From Nanobdellota archaeon (GTDB taxonomy: Archaea; Nanobdellota; Nanobdellia; Pacearchaeales; GW2011-AR1), in assembly GCA_028867075.1 (NCBI GenBank), contig JAGWGZ010000004.1, forward strand, positions 1-42,597: a DNA stretch of 42,597 bases. Direction: 5' to 3'. A model generated the notes under the pieces. The model ran no database searches. It was not told the origin of the DNA and saw only the letters and a list, made by a program, of their open reading frames with translations. This document shows, piece by piece, positions 1-9,391 of the stretch (positions within the stretch are counted from its first letter, which is position 1; every line of letters begins with the position of its first letter). Position numbers and translations under genes: made by a program.

Positions 1-828
1 TCTTATAGCCTCAAAAAATCCACCACTTGCGCTATTTGCATTTGTGGGAGAATTTGCAACTGCTGTAGAATTATAATCTCCTAATGCTCCATACAGAACT
101 ATTGATGTCAATCCGTTATTTTTTGTTTTATTAACTGTAAAATTAAATTTGTTATCTGAACCTGTTTGAATTATTGCAGGACTTGTTCCACTTGTTAAAA
201 GTTTTCCGTCAATAAGGGGAGTCACAATATCATCTGCAGGAATTGCAATGGGAGTTCCGCTTGAATTATTATAAACTGCAACAACCCCTGGAAGAGGGGT
301 AGAGACGTTTGTATCATCCTCAACACTACAAATTGCACCAGAAAAATCCGGCTTATTATAATCTGTAAATGTTGCATTTTGTGAGGACGAATTTCCCTTG
401 CTGTCCGTTACTGTTACTGTGAACGGATCAGTTTCATCTTGAGTTGTTGAATGGGCTGTTCCGGTTATCAAACCGCTTGATGACATTGACAGCCCTGATG
501 GAACATTTTTAGAAGAATATGTAAGTGCCCCAGAACCACCGCTAGCCTGAACCTGATAGCTAACCGGATCCCCTTCATTCTCTGAAAAGTCTATTGAACT
601 AACCACTATGCTGGAACTTGATGGGTCGCTTGGAGTTGTTGTCTGTTCTGTGGTTGTGGTCTTCGGCGGAATAGGGTTAAATGGGGGAGGACATCCTGTT
701 AATATACCAAAACCCGCAACAGAAAGAAGCAAGGCCCCAAGAGTTCTTCTGAATCTTCCTCTCTTTCCATACTTCTGATTATTGGAAATGTACTTTTCCT
801 GATAGCTATTTCCGGCCTTTTTCACCAT
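1..828 (-). CDS. Secreted lipoprotein with Ig-like/putative-Ig (He_PIG-like) repeats, C-terminus truncated by window edge
   Basis: Minus-strand reading frame open from ATG at 828 to the window edge. N-term MVKKAGNSYQEKY...RRTLGALLLSVAGFGILTGCPPPFNP has a lipobox-like LTGC. Downstream motif SFSENEGDPVSYQVQASGGSGALTYSSKNVPSGLSMSSSGLITGT is typical of putative-Ig domains. Not in the ORF track because it runs off the edge. Confidence 0.65.
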   Translation of the reverse strand, partial: MVKKAGNSYQEKYISNNQKYGKRGRFRRTLGALLLSVAGFGILTGCPPPFNPIPPKTTTTEQTTTPSDPSSSSIVVSSIDFSENEGDPVSYQVQASGGSGALTYSSKNVPSGLSMSSSGLITGTAHSTTQDETDPFTVTVTDSKGNSSSQNATFTDYNKPDFSGAICSVEDDTNVSTPLPGVVAVYNNSSGTPIAIPADDIVTPLIDGKLLTSGTSPAIIQTGSDNKFNFTVNKTKNNGLTSIVLYGALGDYNSTAVANSPTNANSASGGFFEAIR

Positions 829-972
829 AATTATAAGAGGGTTTCCTATTTATAAAACTTGTGAATCTGTAGTTACTAATAAGGAGGGACAAAAAAGAAT
901 TTACTTATCTATCTAAAGATTATTCTTCTTGGGACAGCTTTATGAATACTTTTTTTGGGTATAATTCCCGCC

Positions 973-1482
973 CTATTTTCTAGATAAAATAAGAAATTGA
1001 TTTAACTTCTCTGCAAATTCATATGCTTCAGTTTTGTCTATTAATATCTTATGTTTGGCCTCGTAAACTTCGGGTTTATAAAACTCTAAATTTCTTTTGG
1101 TTACTTGTTTGGTATCCGAGCTGCCATTCCAATTTTCTGTAACAGGAAAGCCCAATTCTTTTAATTTTAGATCCCAAGTGCAATCAACTTTGACCCATTT
1201 TCCACCAACTTTTACTTCTATAATGCTGTGGGGCCAGACAGTTCCAGATTTTTTTAGAATCTTTATCATGCTCTCTGGAAGTGGAAGATCTCTCCAGTCA
1301 AATATTACCTTGACAAGATGGACTTCGAATCCTTCTTTCTCTAGCAGGTTCTTTAAGATATAAGATTTATGCCTACAGTCTCCACAGGAGATATTTTCAT
1401 TCAATGCTGTCTCGTCGAATTTACAAACTTTATAAGGAATGCTCTGCACCTTCTCAAATAAATTAACAATTACAGGCTTCAT
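973..1482 (-). CDS. Transglutaminase-like (papain-like fold) protein
   Basis: ORF 169 aa with SCGDCRHKSYILKNLLEKEGFEVHLVKV...WPHSIIEVKVGGKWVKVDCTWD: Cys/His/Asp triad arrangement of transglutaminase-core proteins. Confidence 0.6.
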   Translation of the reverse strand: MKPVIVNLFEKVQSIPYKVCKFDETALNENISCGDCRHKSYILKNLLEKEGFEVHLVKVIFDWRDLPLPESMIKILKKSGTVWPHSIIEVKVGGKWVKVDCTWDLKLKELGFPVTENWNGSSDTKQVTKRNLEFYKPEVYEAKHKILIDKTEAYEFAEKLNQFLILSRK

Positions 1483-1533
1483 ACATTCCTAAAACTTACA
1501 AATCTTTATAAATTAATTTATCCCGTTAGGTGC

Positions 1534-1977
1534 ATGAAAGCCCCAACAAAGCTTAGAGCATCTGCGTTAATATTCATAGATAAGAAAGTTGTAATAACTA
1601 AACATGATGTTCCGGATTATGGGGTTTATTATTTGCTTCCTGGAGGGGGCGTGGAACTTGGAGAAAGTCCGGAGGAAGCACTTAGGCGCGAAGTTAAGGA
1701 AGAGTGTGGCATCGAGATAGATATAAAGAGGTTGGTTTATTACAAAAGCGGTTATACTGACCAAGAGAATTACCTTGATTTGATATTTTTATGTGAAGCT
1801 AAAGGGAGAGATATGATTGCAAAAGACCCTGATGGAAATGTCAAAGAAATAGAGACTGCTTCTCCTGATAGATTAAGAGAAATTCGATTTTTTCCAAAAC
1901 AGATTGTTAAATTCAATCTAAGCGATATTCCTCAAGAAGCTACGTTTCTTGGGAAATTCAAGTATCCTGAAGATTAG
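1534..1977 (+). CDS. NUDIX hydrolase
   Basis: Nudix box GGGVELGESPEEALRREVKEECGIEI. Confidence 0.85.
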   Translation: MKAPTKLRASALIFIDKKVVITKHDVPDYGVYYLLPGGGVELGESPEEALRREVKEECGIEIDIKRLVYYKSGYTDQENYLDLIFLCEAKGRDMIAKDPDGNVKEIETASPDRLREIRFFPKQIVKFNLSDIPQEATFLGKFKYPED

Positions 1978-2091
1978 TATAGCTTTGTTTGAGATTTCTA
2001 TTCATTTTAAGAAGTATAGTCTCTAATTACTCTTTTATTATAAAGTAGTAACAATAGAAACCTTTTTAAGAAAAGTTGGCACTTCTTCTAT

Positions 2092-3096
2092 ATGGGTTAT
2101 AGGGAACTGACGGAGAAGGTAATGTCTGGAGAATACCTAGATAAAAGCGAGATTATTGAGATAGTAAGTTTAATCAAAAACAGTTCTCTTTCGGACTTAG
2201 AGTTTGTTGCAATTCTCACAGCAATGCAAACCCGAGATCAACTAAAAGGTATATCTGTTGAAGAGTATAAAAATTTTGTAGAAGCATTCAGAACAAACGA
2301 ATGCCCGGACATTGATAATGCTTTGTGTAACTCTGGAACAGGAGGGGATAAGTTTGAAACTATAAATATAAGCACTATTGCATCTATTATTATAGCTAGC
2401 GGGGGGATTAATGTTCTTAAAAACGGATCCAAAGGTACCAGGGGCGGAAGAGGTTCCAAGGAAGCCTTTGAAGCTTTAGGGATAAATACATTGGAAGATA
2501 TAGATCAGGTATTCGGTGAGGCAAGAAAAGTTGGTATTGGATACTATGATTTTTCAAAGATAGTCCCCATAAAGGGTAGAGCGGGAGTGAAGTCTCCTCT
2601 TAATCTTCTTGGCCCCTTGTGTAACCCAGTACATTTAAAATATAAGGTTATGGGATGTTCTAATAAAGATTTTTCTGAAAAAATAGAACCAATACTCGAG
2701 CAGGTTTGTGAAAATTATATGATAACCTATAATCCTTCTATAGATGAAATTTCTCTGTGTGAGCCAACCATTATCTCTGAAAGGAGAAATCAAGTGAGGT
2801 CTAAGTATACGTTCAATCCAATAGAGCATGGTTTTACAGAGGTTAAGTATTCCGAGATATTATCTCCAAAAGACGATGGGGAAAATGTAGAATTAATGCT
2901 TTCTGTGCTGGGAGGGAAAGAGGGGCCAGCAAGAGAAATAGTCTGTCTAAATGCAGGTGCTGGATTATACCTTGCCTCAAAGGCAAATTCCGTAAGGGAA
3001 GGGTATAAATTAGCTATGGCGCTGATTGACAGCAGAAAGGCCATGAGAAAGCTTATAGAATGGAGAGAGCAACAGAAAGATGGGGCAACTCACTGA
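2092..3096 (+). CDS. TrpD-like anthranilate phosphoribosyltransferase family protein (substrate probably not anthranilate)
   Basis: NSGTGGDKFETINISTIASIIIASGG matches the TrpD GTGGD..T.NIST motif; SPLNLLGPLCNP matches the conserved NLLGPL.NP. The canonical KHGNRxxSS region reads KNGSKGTRGGRGS. Confidence 0.8.
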   Translation: MGYRELTEKVMSGEYLDKSEIIEIVSLIKNSSLSDLEFVAILTAMQTRDQLKGISVEEYKNFVEAFRTNECPDIDNALCNSGTGGDKFETINISTIASIIIASGGINVLKNGSKGTRGGRGSKEAFEALGINTLEDIDQVFGEARKVGIGYYDFSKIVPIKGRAGVKSPLNLLGPLCNPVHLKYKVMGCSNKDFSEKIEPILEQVCENYMITYNPSIDEISLCEPTIISERRNQVRSKYTFNPIEHGFTEVKYSEILSPKDDGENVELMLSVLGGKEGPAREIVCLNAGAGLYLASKANSVREGYKLAMALIDSRKAMRKLIEWREQQKDGATH

Positions 3097-4621
3097 GTTT
3101 AATGAGGTATACGAAAGACTGAGAGCCTCATCCAAGGACTGGAAGAGAATCTCGATAGTGAAGGAGAGTTTGAGTACAATTGTTAGAGATATTCTTAGGT
3201 ATTTACCTTCCCCAAAGGCATTCAAATATATCGGATCTACTGAATCAGGTAGTATGACTAAGATGGGGAGAGATATAGACTGCCTTTTAGCTTTTGAACC
3301 TTATAGCTCAGACTTATTTAGAGAGTCCTTAATGAACCACGGTACCCTTGAGAATATGGTCTTTAGAAAGAGCGATGTTGTACCAGACATAGCAACCGCA
3401 TTTTATGGGGGAGAGAAAATCGGGTTTATTGGAATTGAATACGGAAAAGATCCATTAAACGATCTCCAGGGAGATGTCTGGCTCCATCCTTCATTTAGTA
3501 GACAACATTTAGATCGAACTCAGGTAAGAGATGTTGTTCTAGGAAAAATATTATTTCACGTTCTTGGAATACCCAAAAAGCATTTTGGAGGAGGATTCAC
3601 AATAGAACAGCTTATCTCGCAATATGGAAATTTTGAAAATTTGCTTAATGAATTTTCTCGATCCAAAAAGATTTATGTGGACTTTTCAACAAAATACCGA
3701 GGTCAAAGCAATCTTCTTGTGGTAACATATCCATTTTGTGGTCTAAAGAATCTTGCAGAGAGTTTTACTGCTGAAGAATTGCAAGTCATTTCTGATTATT
3801 CTAAGAGAATTCTAGACTCTCCGAAGTTATTTCTTGAAGATTCCGTGACCATGTTTAATAGAAATCTATGGTCTGAAAGAGCGAAAAAACTTGGTAGTAG
3901 TGAGGCTTTTTCTTCTCCAGATATATACCTTACTAGGAAAGAAAACAGGATAGTTAACAAACTTTTAAGAAAAATTTTACCTAGAAGAATCTTGGATTTA
4001 GGGTGTGCTAATGGCTATAGCACTATTGGAATGACTCGAGGTCTAGATTCTGAGATTATAGGATTAGATAATAACTCCGATGCTATCAGGTTCGCAAAGA
4101 GGTTTGCAAGAGAAAAGCACAATACCTCTTTCGTTATTGGGAATATGGACTCTCTTGACTTTGAAAATGGTTATTTCGACGTTGTAATTCTTAAAAGAGC
4201 ATTAGAAAATATGACCTCAAGGGATTCTCAAAGTAGAGTTATTAACGAAGTTGGAAGAGTTCTTAAAGAAGGAGGAAAACTTTACTTGTTTGACGCTACT
4301 CAAGATAGTATTAATAAGATATCTGATTTAAGAGAAGCTTATGGACTCCCGGGTCTTACTCAACAGAACCACACCTATGTTCTCAGTGAGGAATTATTAC
4401 TCAAGATTGTAAAGGATTCATTTTATTTAGAAAGGATAATAGACAAGACCTCTACTTATCATTTTATAACCCGAATCTTATACCCCCTTGCATTTCGCGT
4501 AATGGGAAAAGACATGGATAAACTAAGATTTGATACCTCCCTACACAGAATATCCTCATTTCTTCCCTCATTGGGGGGTCTTGGGTTATATAAACTATAT
4601 CAATTCAGAAAAAATGAGTAG
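3080..4621 (+). CDS. Fusion: N-terminal archaeal CCA-adding-enzyme-like nucleotidyltransferase + C-terminal class I SAM-dependent methyltransferase
   Basis: N-term GSTESGSMTKMGRDIDCLLAF (NTase GS...DxD) and GGGFTIEQLISQYGNFENLL (cf. archaeal CCA enzyme GFSGYLCELLxxxYGSFxxLL). C-term RILDLGCANGYSTIGMTRGLDSEIIGLDNNSDAIRFAKR...FDVVILKRALENM is a Rossmann MTase. Overlaps the upstream gene by 17 bp. Confidence 0.8.
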   Translation: MGQLTEFNEVYERLRASSKDWKRISIVKESLSTIVRDILRYLPSPKAFKYIGSTESGSMTKMGRDIDCLLAFEPYSSDLFRESLMNHGTLENMVFRKSDVVPDIATAFYGGEKIGFIGIEYGKDPLNDLQGDVWLHPSFSRQHLDRTQVRDVVLGKILFHVLGIPKKHFGGGFTIEQLISQYGNFENLLNEFSRSKKIYVDFSTKYRGQSNLLVVTYPFCGLKNLAESFTAEELQVISDYSKRILDSPKLFLEDSVTMFNRNLWSERAKKLGSSEAFSSPDIYLTRKENRIVNKLLRKILPRRILDLGCANGYSTIGMTRGLDSEIIGLDNNSDAIRFAKRFAREKHNTSFVIGNMDSLDFENGYFDVVILKRALENMTSRDSQSRVINEVGRVLKEGGKLYLFDATQDSINKISDLREAYGLPGLTQQNHTYVLSEELLLKIVKDSFYLERIIDKTSTYHFITRILYPLAFRVMGKDMDKLRFDTSLHRISSFLPSLGGLGLYKLYQFRKNE

Positions 4622-5306
4622 AGTAAAGTCTATAGGATTTGATGGCCTTAATAGTTCTGGAAAGGGAACTCAGATAAGACTTTTCGGGTATTTCCTTGAA
4701 CAAGGGGGAATTCCAAGTATAATCCTTAGAGGAGATGGAACAAGATCTGGTCTCGGAAGAGAGGATTATGATCCCAGATCTGAATGGTGGAAAAGTAACT
4801 ATGAATTCCTTCTTGATAAATCTGATAATCCCATTGAGAAATTGAATCTTCAATATCAACGGCTTGCAAGGGAGTACAGAATTGTAAGAAAAAGAGTAGA
4901 AAAGAGTTGGGGCAGGAGTGTGATAATTCTGGATAGGTCCTATGTTTCCAGATATTTTACTCTTAAGCAGTTTATTCCTCAAATTTCTATGGAAGCCTCT
5001 TTGAAGAGTTATAATCCAAAGAATGGTGAGTTCATACCTCCAATAATTCCTGATCGCACAATAATCCTCAAAGTTCCTAAGTCAAGTTTAATTGAAAGGT
5101 TGCTTAAGAAAGAGGATTTGAGATCTCCAAGAGGGAAAGCGGTAATTAATATAATCGAAAAGAATTACGATCTTTTCATGGAGATCTTATTGGAACTCGA
5201 AGGAAGAAAAGACATAGTCATCATTGATGGTGACCGAGACGAGAAAGATATTAATAATGAGATTATTAGATTCTATGAGCATGAAACGAAAGGTACTCTT
5301 CCTTGA
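4614..5306 (+). CDS. Thymidylate-kinase-like P-loop nucleotide kinase
   Basis: MSRVKSIGFDGLNSSGKGTQIRLFGYFLEQGG (Walker A) and VIILDRSYVSRYFTLKQF (TMK DR-like motif). ATG at 4614 overlaps the upstream stop codon (8 bp), so the ORF-track start at 4530 is probably too early. Confidence 0.7.
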   Translation: MSRVKSIGFDGLNSSGKGTQIRLFGYFLEQGGIPSIILRGDGTRSGLGREDYDPRSEWWKSNYEFLLDKSDNPIEKLNLQYQRLAREYRIVRKRVEKSWGRSVIILDRSYVSRYFTLKQFIPQISMEASLKSYNPKNGEFIPPIIPDRTIILKVPKSSLIERLLKKEDLRSPRGKAVINIIEKNYDLFMEILLELEGRKDIVIIDGDRDEKDINNEIIRFYEHETKGTLP

Positions 5307-5934
5307 TATGGACGGGACACTCTACCCCATAGAGCAAGCATCTTTTTTATGTTCTCCTGTCCACGATCAGATAAGGGAAAGAACTATTAAGTATATCTGT
5401 GAGAAATCTGGGAAGAATTTAGAAGAGGCAAAAAAGATTTTTGAAAAACTTATGAAAGATTATCCGAAATGTTATAGCTTTGGACTTGAAGAGTGGTTTG
5501 GATTTAATCGAAAAGAGTATCTTGATTACTCTTGGAATATGGAAGCTTCAAAACTTATAAAACCTCAGCCTGAACTAAGATATCTGCTTAAAGATTTTTC
5601 TGAAAAATATGATATTTACTTGGTAAGTGATGCTCCCGGAATTTGGATAAAGAATGTAATTAATTTCCTTGGCATAGGCACCTTCCTTAAAGGTCAATTC
5701 AGTGGAACAGATTTGAACAAAAATAAGAAAGAGGGGCTCTTCCGGGAATTATTGATAAAAACCAGCTCGCCTCCCAGAGAGGCATATATGGTGGGAGACG
5801 AGGATGATATTGATATAATGCCGGCTAATAAAGAGGGGATAATAACAATTCATATCACCAAAGATAAGGGTTCTTCCGGCCATTATAAGGCAAATAACCT
5901 TAAAGAGGCAAGAGATATTCTGATGAGTAGTTAA
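5281..5934 (+). CDS. HAD-superfamily hydrolase (phosphatase)
   Basis: MKRKVLFLDMDGTLYP (motif I DxDGT), YLVSDAPG (motif II), VGDEDDIDIMPANKEG (motif IV). Confidence 0.85.
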   Translation: MKRKVLFLDMDGTLYPIEQASFLCSPVHDQIRERTIKYICEKSGKNLEEAKKIFEKLMKDYPKCYSFGLEEWFGFNRKEYLDYSWNMEASKLIKPQPELRYLLKDFSEKYDIYLVSDAPGIWIKNVINFLGIGTFLKGQFSGTDLNKNKKEGLFRELLIKTSSPPREAYMVGDEDDIDIMPANKEGIITIHITKDKGSSGHYKANNLKEARDILMSS

Positions 5935-6065
5935 CTCTAAATCTATAATGCTCCAGTAAGATTTTTTCTCTGCCAAACCTCATTCCTTTAAGACAGGTGA
6001 GAAATTGGCATATGACTCTTAGAAATTTCCTTAATCTTTATAAATTTCCCCTGTTTATTTCCAAA

Positions 6066-7235
6066 ATGGGCAAGAAGATTTTTGATTATTCCATCGGATC
6101 TGATGAGGCAACCGAGAGGCAGTTTAAGGAATGTTATTCCCAAAAATTCGTGCTTTCGGCAGCATTAATGCCTGATGCGCACCTTGGTTATGTGGCTCCG
6201 ATTGGCGCTGTTTTAGTTACAAAAGATTACATCGTCCCGTCCTGGGTGGGGTTTGATATTGGCTGCGGCATGATCGCTGTAAAACTTGAAGGAAAGAACA
6301 TTCTCGAAAAAATAAAAGAGAATAAAGACAGAGTTTATGAAATTGTTAAAACAGCAGTTCCGATGGGCCTTGGAAGGGCAAACAAGGGGCATGAAATTTC
6401 AGCAGACAGCAAAAGAAAATTTGAAGAGCTTCTTGGAAAGTTCCAAAAAGGGCCGCATGACAGGCAGGTGTATCAGTTCATAAAAAGCGTGGGTCTGCGT
6501 GACTTGGGGACGCTGGGCGCAGGGAATCACTTTCTTTCCCTGAATGAGGAAGAAAAACAAAAGAGCAGGGATTTTGCCTGGCTTATAATTCACTGCGGTT
6601 CCAGGGGCCTGGGGCATGAAGTTGCGAAGAGGTACATGATAAAATCTTCAGGGAGCAAAACTGAATTTGAAAAAACCCATCCCCTTAAAGCAAACTCTGA
6701 GACCGGAAAAGAATATTTGAATCTTCTTGATTTCGGGCTTGAATATTCCCTTTTGAACAGAATTGAAATAAGCAAAAGAGTTGCCAGATCATTAAGTTCC
6801 CTCTTCAATGAAGAAATAAAATCAAGATTTTGGGTGAATAAAACTCACAACCATGTAATATCCGAGAGCGGAAAATTTATTCATAGGAAAGGGGCCACTC
6901 CCGCAAAAAAAGGCGAGAAAGGAATAATTCCCGGGAACATGAGGGATGGCTCTTTTTTGGTCAGGGGGCTTGGGAACTCAAAATTCCTTAACTCTTCATC
7001 TCACGGTGCAGGAAGGGCAATGAGCAGGACGCAGGCAAAAAAAGAAATAACAATGGAGCAAATGAAAAAAGAAATGGACGGAATAAAAACAAACTTTGTG
7101 ATTGATGAGGCCCCTGAAGCATACAAGAATATTTTTGAAGTCATGGAAAAGCAAAGGTCATCTGTAAAAATCATGAAGCATCTTGTCCCCCTGATTAATT
7201 GGCAGGAATCATCAGGGCATTCAAGAGATTACTGA
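6066..7235 (+). CDS. rtcB: RtcB family RNA ligase (tRNA-splicing ligase)
   Basis: MPDAHLGYVAPIGAVL, GFDIGCGMIAVKL, LGAGNHF, NKTHNH, SSHGAGRAMSR are RtcB signatures. ATG at 6066 follows a TATA-like TTTATAAATTT; the track start (GTG at 5997) is less likely. Confidence 0.93.
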   Translation: MGKKIFDYSIGSDEATERQFKECYSQKFVLSAALMPDAHLGYVAPIGAVLVTKDYIVPSWVGFDIGCGMIAVKLEGKNILEKIKENKDRVYEIVKTAVPMGLGRANKGHEISADSKRKFEELLGKFQKGPHDRQVYQFIKSVGLRDLGTLGAGNHFLSLNEEEKQKSRDFAWLIIHCGSRGLGHEVAKRYMIKSSGSKTEFEKTHPLKANSETGKEYLNLLDFGLEYSLLNRIEISKRVARSLSSLFNEEIKSRFWVNKTHNHVISESGKFIHRKGATPAKKGEKGIIPGNMRDGSFLVRGLGNSKFLNSSSHGAGRAMSRTQAKKEITMEQMKKEMDGIKTNFVIDEAPEAYKNIFEVMEKQRSSVKIMKHLVPLINWQESSGHSRDY

Positions 7236-7694
7236 TCATTTCATCCAGCAAAAAATTTTCAGCTGCCTTGGATTGTACTGCTGGATTGTTGCGGTTATCA
7301 GGATTCCCTGCGAGTAAATGTCCTTTTTATCATTAAGATTTAGATTGCAATTGCTGTTGTACTTGCATATTTGTGAAATGCAGGTCATTGTGCCTGGGGT
7401 TAGTGCTGAAAGGGTTTTGTTAGTATATAGGGGAAATGCAGAATAAGTTGAGTTCACGGGGAGGCTGCTGTCGCTTATTGAGATTATCTCCCCTCTTAAG
7501 GTGTCATTCAGTTCCACGCTTCGTAGCATGTAAGCTTCATAATTATAAACCGCAGAACTTGATGTTTGTTGCGGAGCTTGCTGTTCAAGGACAATAAAAA
7601 GGACCGCCGCCACAAGCAGGATGGCAAAAAATGCCTCTATGATTCTTATCCATGCTTTCCTGTTCTTGTGCCAAAATATAAAATTGTCTACCAT
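7236..7694 (-). CDS. Pilin-like/minor component of archaeal type IV pilus locus
   Basis: Single N-terminal TM IRIIEAFFAILLVAAVLFIVLEQQ; overlaps next gene of pilus operon. Confidence 0.5.
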   Translation of the reverse strand: MVDNFIFWHKNRKAWIRIIEAFFAILLVAAVLFIVLEQQAPQQTSSSAVYNYEAYMLRSVELNDTLRGEIISISDSSLPVNSTYSAFPLYTNKTLSALTPGTMTCISQICKYNSNCNLNLNDKKDIYSQGILITATIQQYNPRQLKIFCWMK

Positions 7695-8476
7695 GCTCTT
7701 ATAACTAGTGCCCCTGCCTGCAGGCTTCCATTCATATCCATATAAACCACAGGGAATAATTCCGAATAAACCGACGTCAAACTTGAGATGTTATCATTTG
7801 TTCCCACTGAAGTCTGATTCTGATAAGTAAAATTAAATCCAAAATTATCTGACGGTGCAACATCAAAATAATTCTTTACAGTATTGTAATTATTGTCATA
7901 ATCTTTTATGAGACTGACCAGATTCACCTCAAGGGGAAATGCGGAGGAATAATTCACTTCCTGAAGAAGAGAGTAATATCCGTTTTGTTGATCTTGTTTG
8001 AGATTATTGCATCCATTCAGGTTATTCGGCGGAAGAGAAGGGTAGTAGGGAGAATAAACAGCATAAAAGGAACCTGTCAGGGCAGACCAATCAAACCATA
8101 AATCATTATCGGAAACATAAGCAGGAATAACATCGCCGTTAAGGTTCATGATTGTGACATTTGCTCCTATTCCCGCGGCCGTGAAAAAGTTGCTGAGGGA
8201 TACGCATTTCTGGCTTTGTTGATCTATGTTAAAATAAACCTTTGTGAAATTCCCCGTAGCATTCCCGATTATCTTATAATATAATGGGCTAAGCAATGAA
8301 TTCTTGTCCTGATGAGACGCGACTGTGGGTTGCAGGATTGCATAAAGAAAAACGATAAATCCGACAAAGATTATGAAAGAGATTATAACATCTATGTGTG
8401 AGCCCTTGCGATTTTCATGGAAAAGCGCTCCGGAGGACTTGTGAATCCCGAAGAAAAGTACCCTCTTTTGTTTCAT
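7688..8476 (-). CDS. Membrane-anchored secreted protein of pilus operon
   Basis: N-terminal TM HIDVIISFIIFVGFIVFLYAIL plus a long Asn/Ser-rich extracellular-type domain; co-oriented with the pilus operon. Confidence 0.5.
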   Translation of the reverse strand: MKQKRVLFFGIHKSSGALFHENRKGSHIDVIISFIIFVGFIVFLYAILQPTVASHQDKNSLLSPLYYKIIGNATGNFTKVYFNIDQQSQKCVSLSNFFTAAGIGANVTIMNLNGDVIPAYVSDNDLWFDWSALTGSFYAVYSPYYPSLPPNNLNGCNNLKQDQQNGYYSLLQEVNYSSAFPLEVNLVSLIKDYDNNYNTVKNYFDVAPSDNFGFNFTYQNQTSVGTNDNISSLTSVYSELFPVVYMDMNGSLQAGALVIRAW

Positions 8477-8506
8477 AAACCATTTTATCTCGGCAAATAT
8501 ATAAAA

Positions 8507-9370
8507 TTATCCGAAGAGCAGGTTTGCTCCTGTGGAAATAAGGAAAGAGAACAACATGAGCGCGAAAGAATGTTTTATTCCTGCCTTTACGCTTCCCTCT
8601 GACAATTTGCCTATTGTAAGCCCGCTGAACAATCCTTGAACCAAAAGCAGAAACAAGAATGCATTTGAAAGTTGTGAAGCCTGTATTGATGCACCGGAAG
8701 AGGCTGCTGATGCCCCGGCGCTCCCGCCAAGCAATCCGCCCAGGCCGCCCAACCCCCCCGCGCTGAAGCTTGAGATAAGGGGCAGAATCTTGAACTGCAT
8801 GACCAGGATGATTACAATAAATATAAAGAATATAACATATCCCTGGACAACAAGTGTGGATGCTGCTGATTTCCTTTCTTTGCCGAGTTTGTCAGACATA
8901 GTGACTGCGGAAGCGACAGACTCCAGGATTCTTCCTATGTCCCCTCCTGCCCTTTCTGCCTCCCCTATGAGGGTGAGCGCCCGTGAAATTGTCTTGTTGT
9001 TTACATCATCCGAAAAAATCTTAAGGGCATTCTTCAGGGGAATTCCGAGGGAGATCTGGTTCGCGAGTTTTTTTATGTTCATGCTCAGCGCTCCATAGGG
9101 CTTGTCTCTTGAGTTGATTATACTTCTGTTTATCGGGGTTCCGCTTTTTACGCTTTCAACAAGGTCTCTTGCAAATTCAAGGAACATTTCTTCCTTTTCA
9201 ACATCGGTTTTGTTTTCCTGTATGACTGAGAACACAAAAGGAGAAACAGCAACGATTATCCCTATTCCGAATACAAGAAAGAAAACTTTTGTATTGGCGA
9301 GCAGAAGGGAAAGCAGGATTATCAAAAGCCCCGCGCCTATTCCGACCCAGTGCGTCTTTTTTAATTCCAT
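8507..9370 (-). CDS. GspF/TadC-family pilus assembly membrane protein
   Basis: T2SSF-like segment MFLEFARDLVESVKSGTPINRSIINSRDKPYGALSMNIKKLANQISLGIPLKNALKIFSDDVNNKTISRALTLIGEAERAGGDIGRILESVA with TM segments. Confidence 0.85.
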   Translation of the reverse strand: MELKKTHWVGIGAGLLIILLSLLLANTKVFFLVFGIGIIVAVSPFVFSVIQENKTDVEKEEMFLEFARDLVESVKSGTPINRSIINSRDKPYGALSMNIKKLANQISLGIPLKNALKIFSDDVNNKTISRALTLIGEAERAGGDIGRILESVASAVTMSDKLGKERKSAASTLVVQGYVIFFIFIVIILVMQFKILPLISSFSAGGLGGLGGLLGGSAGASAASSGASIQASQLSNAFLFLLLVQGLFSGLTIGKLSEGSVKAGIKHSFALMLFSFLISTGANLLFG

Positions 9371-9391
9371 TATCTGTTTTTGTTAGTCATT

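Noticed and set aside
3080-4000. Idea that the NTase is a CBASS/CD-NTase antiviral signalling enzyme
   Set aside because: The GFTIEQLISQYGNFENLL segment is CCA-enzyme-like, and the neighbours (TrpD-like, TMK-like, HAD) lack CBASS effector or Cap features.
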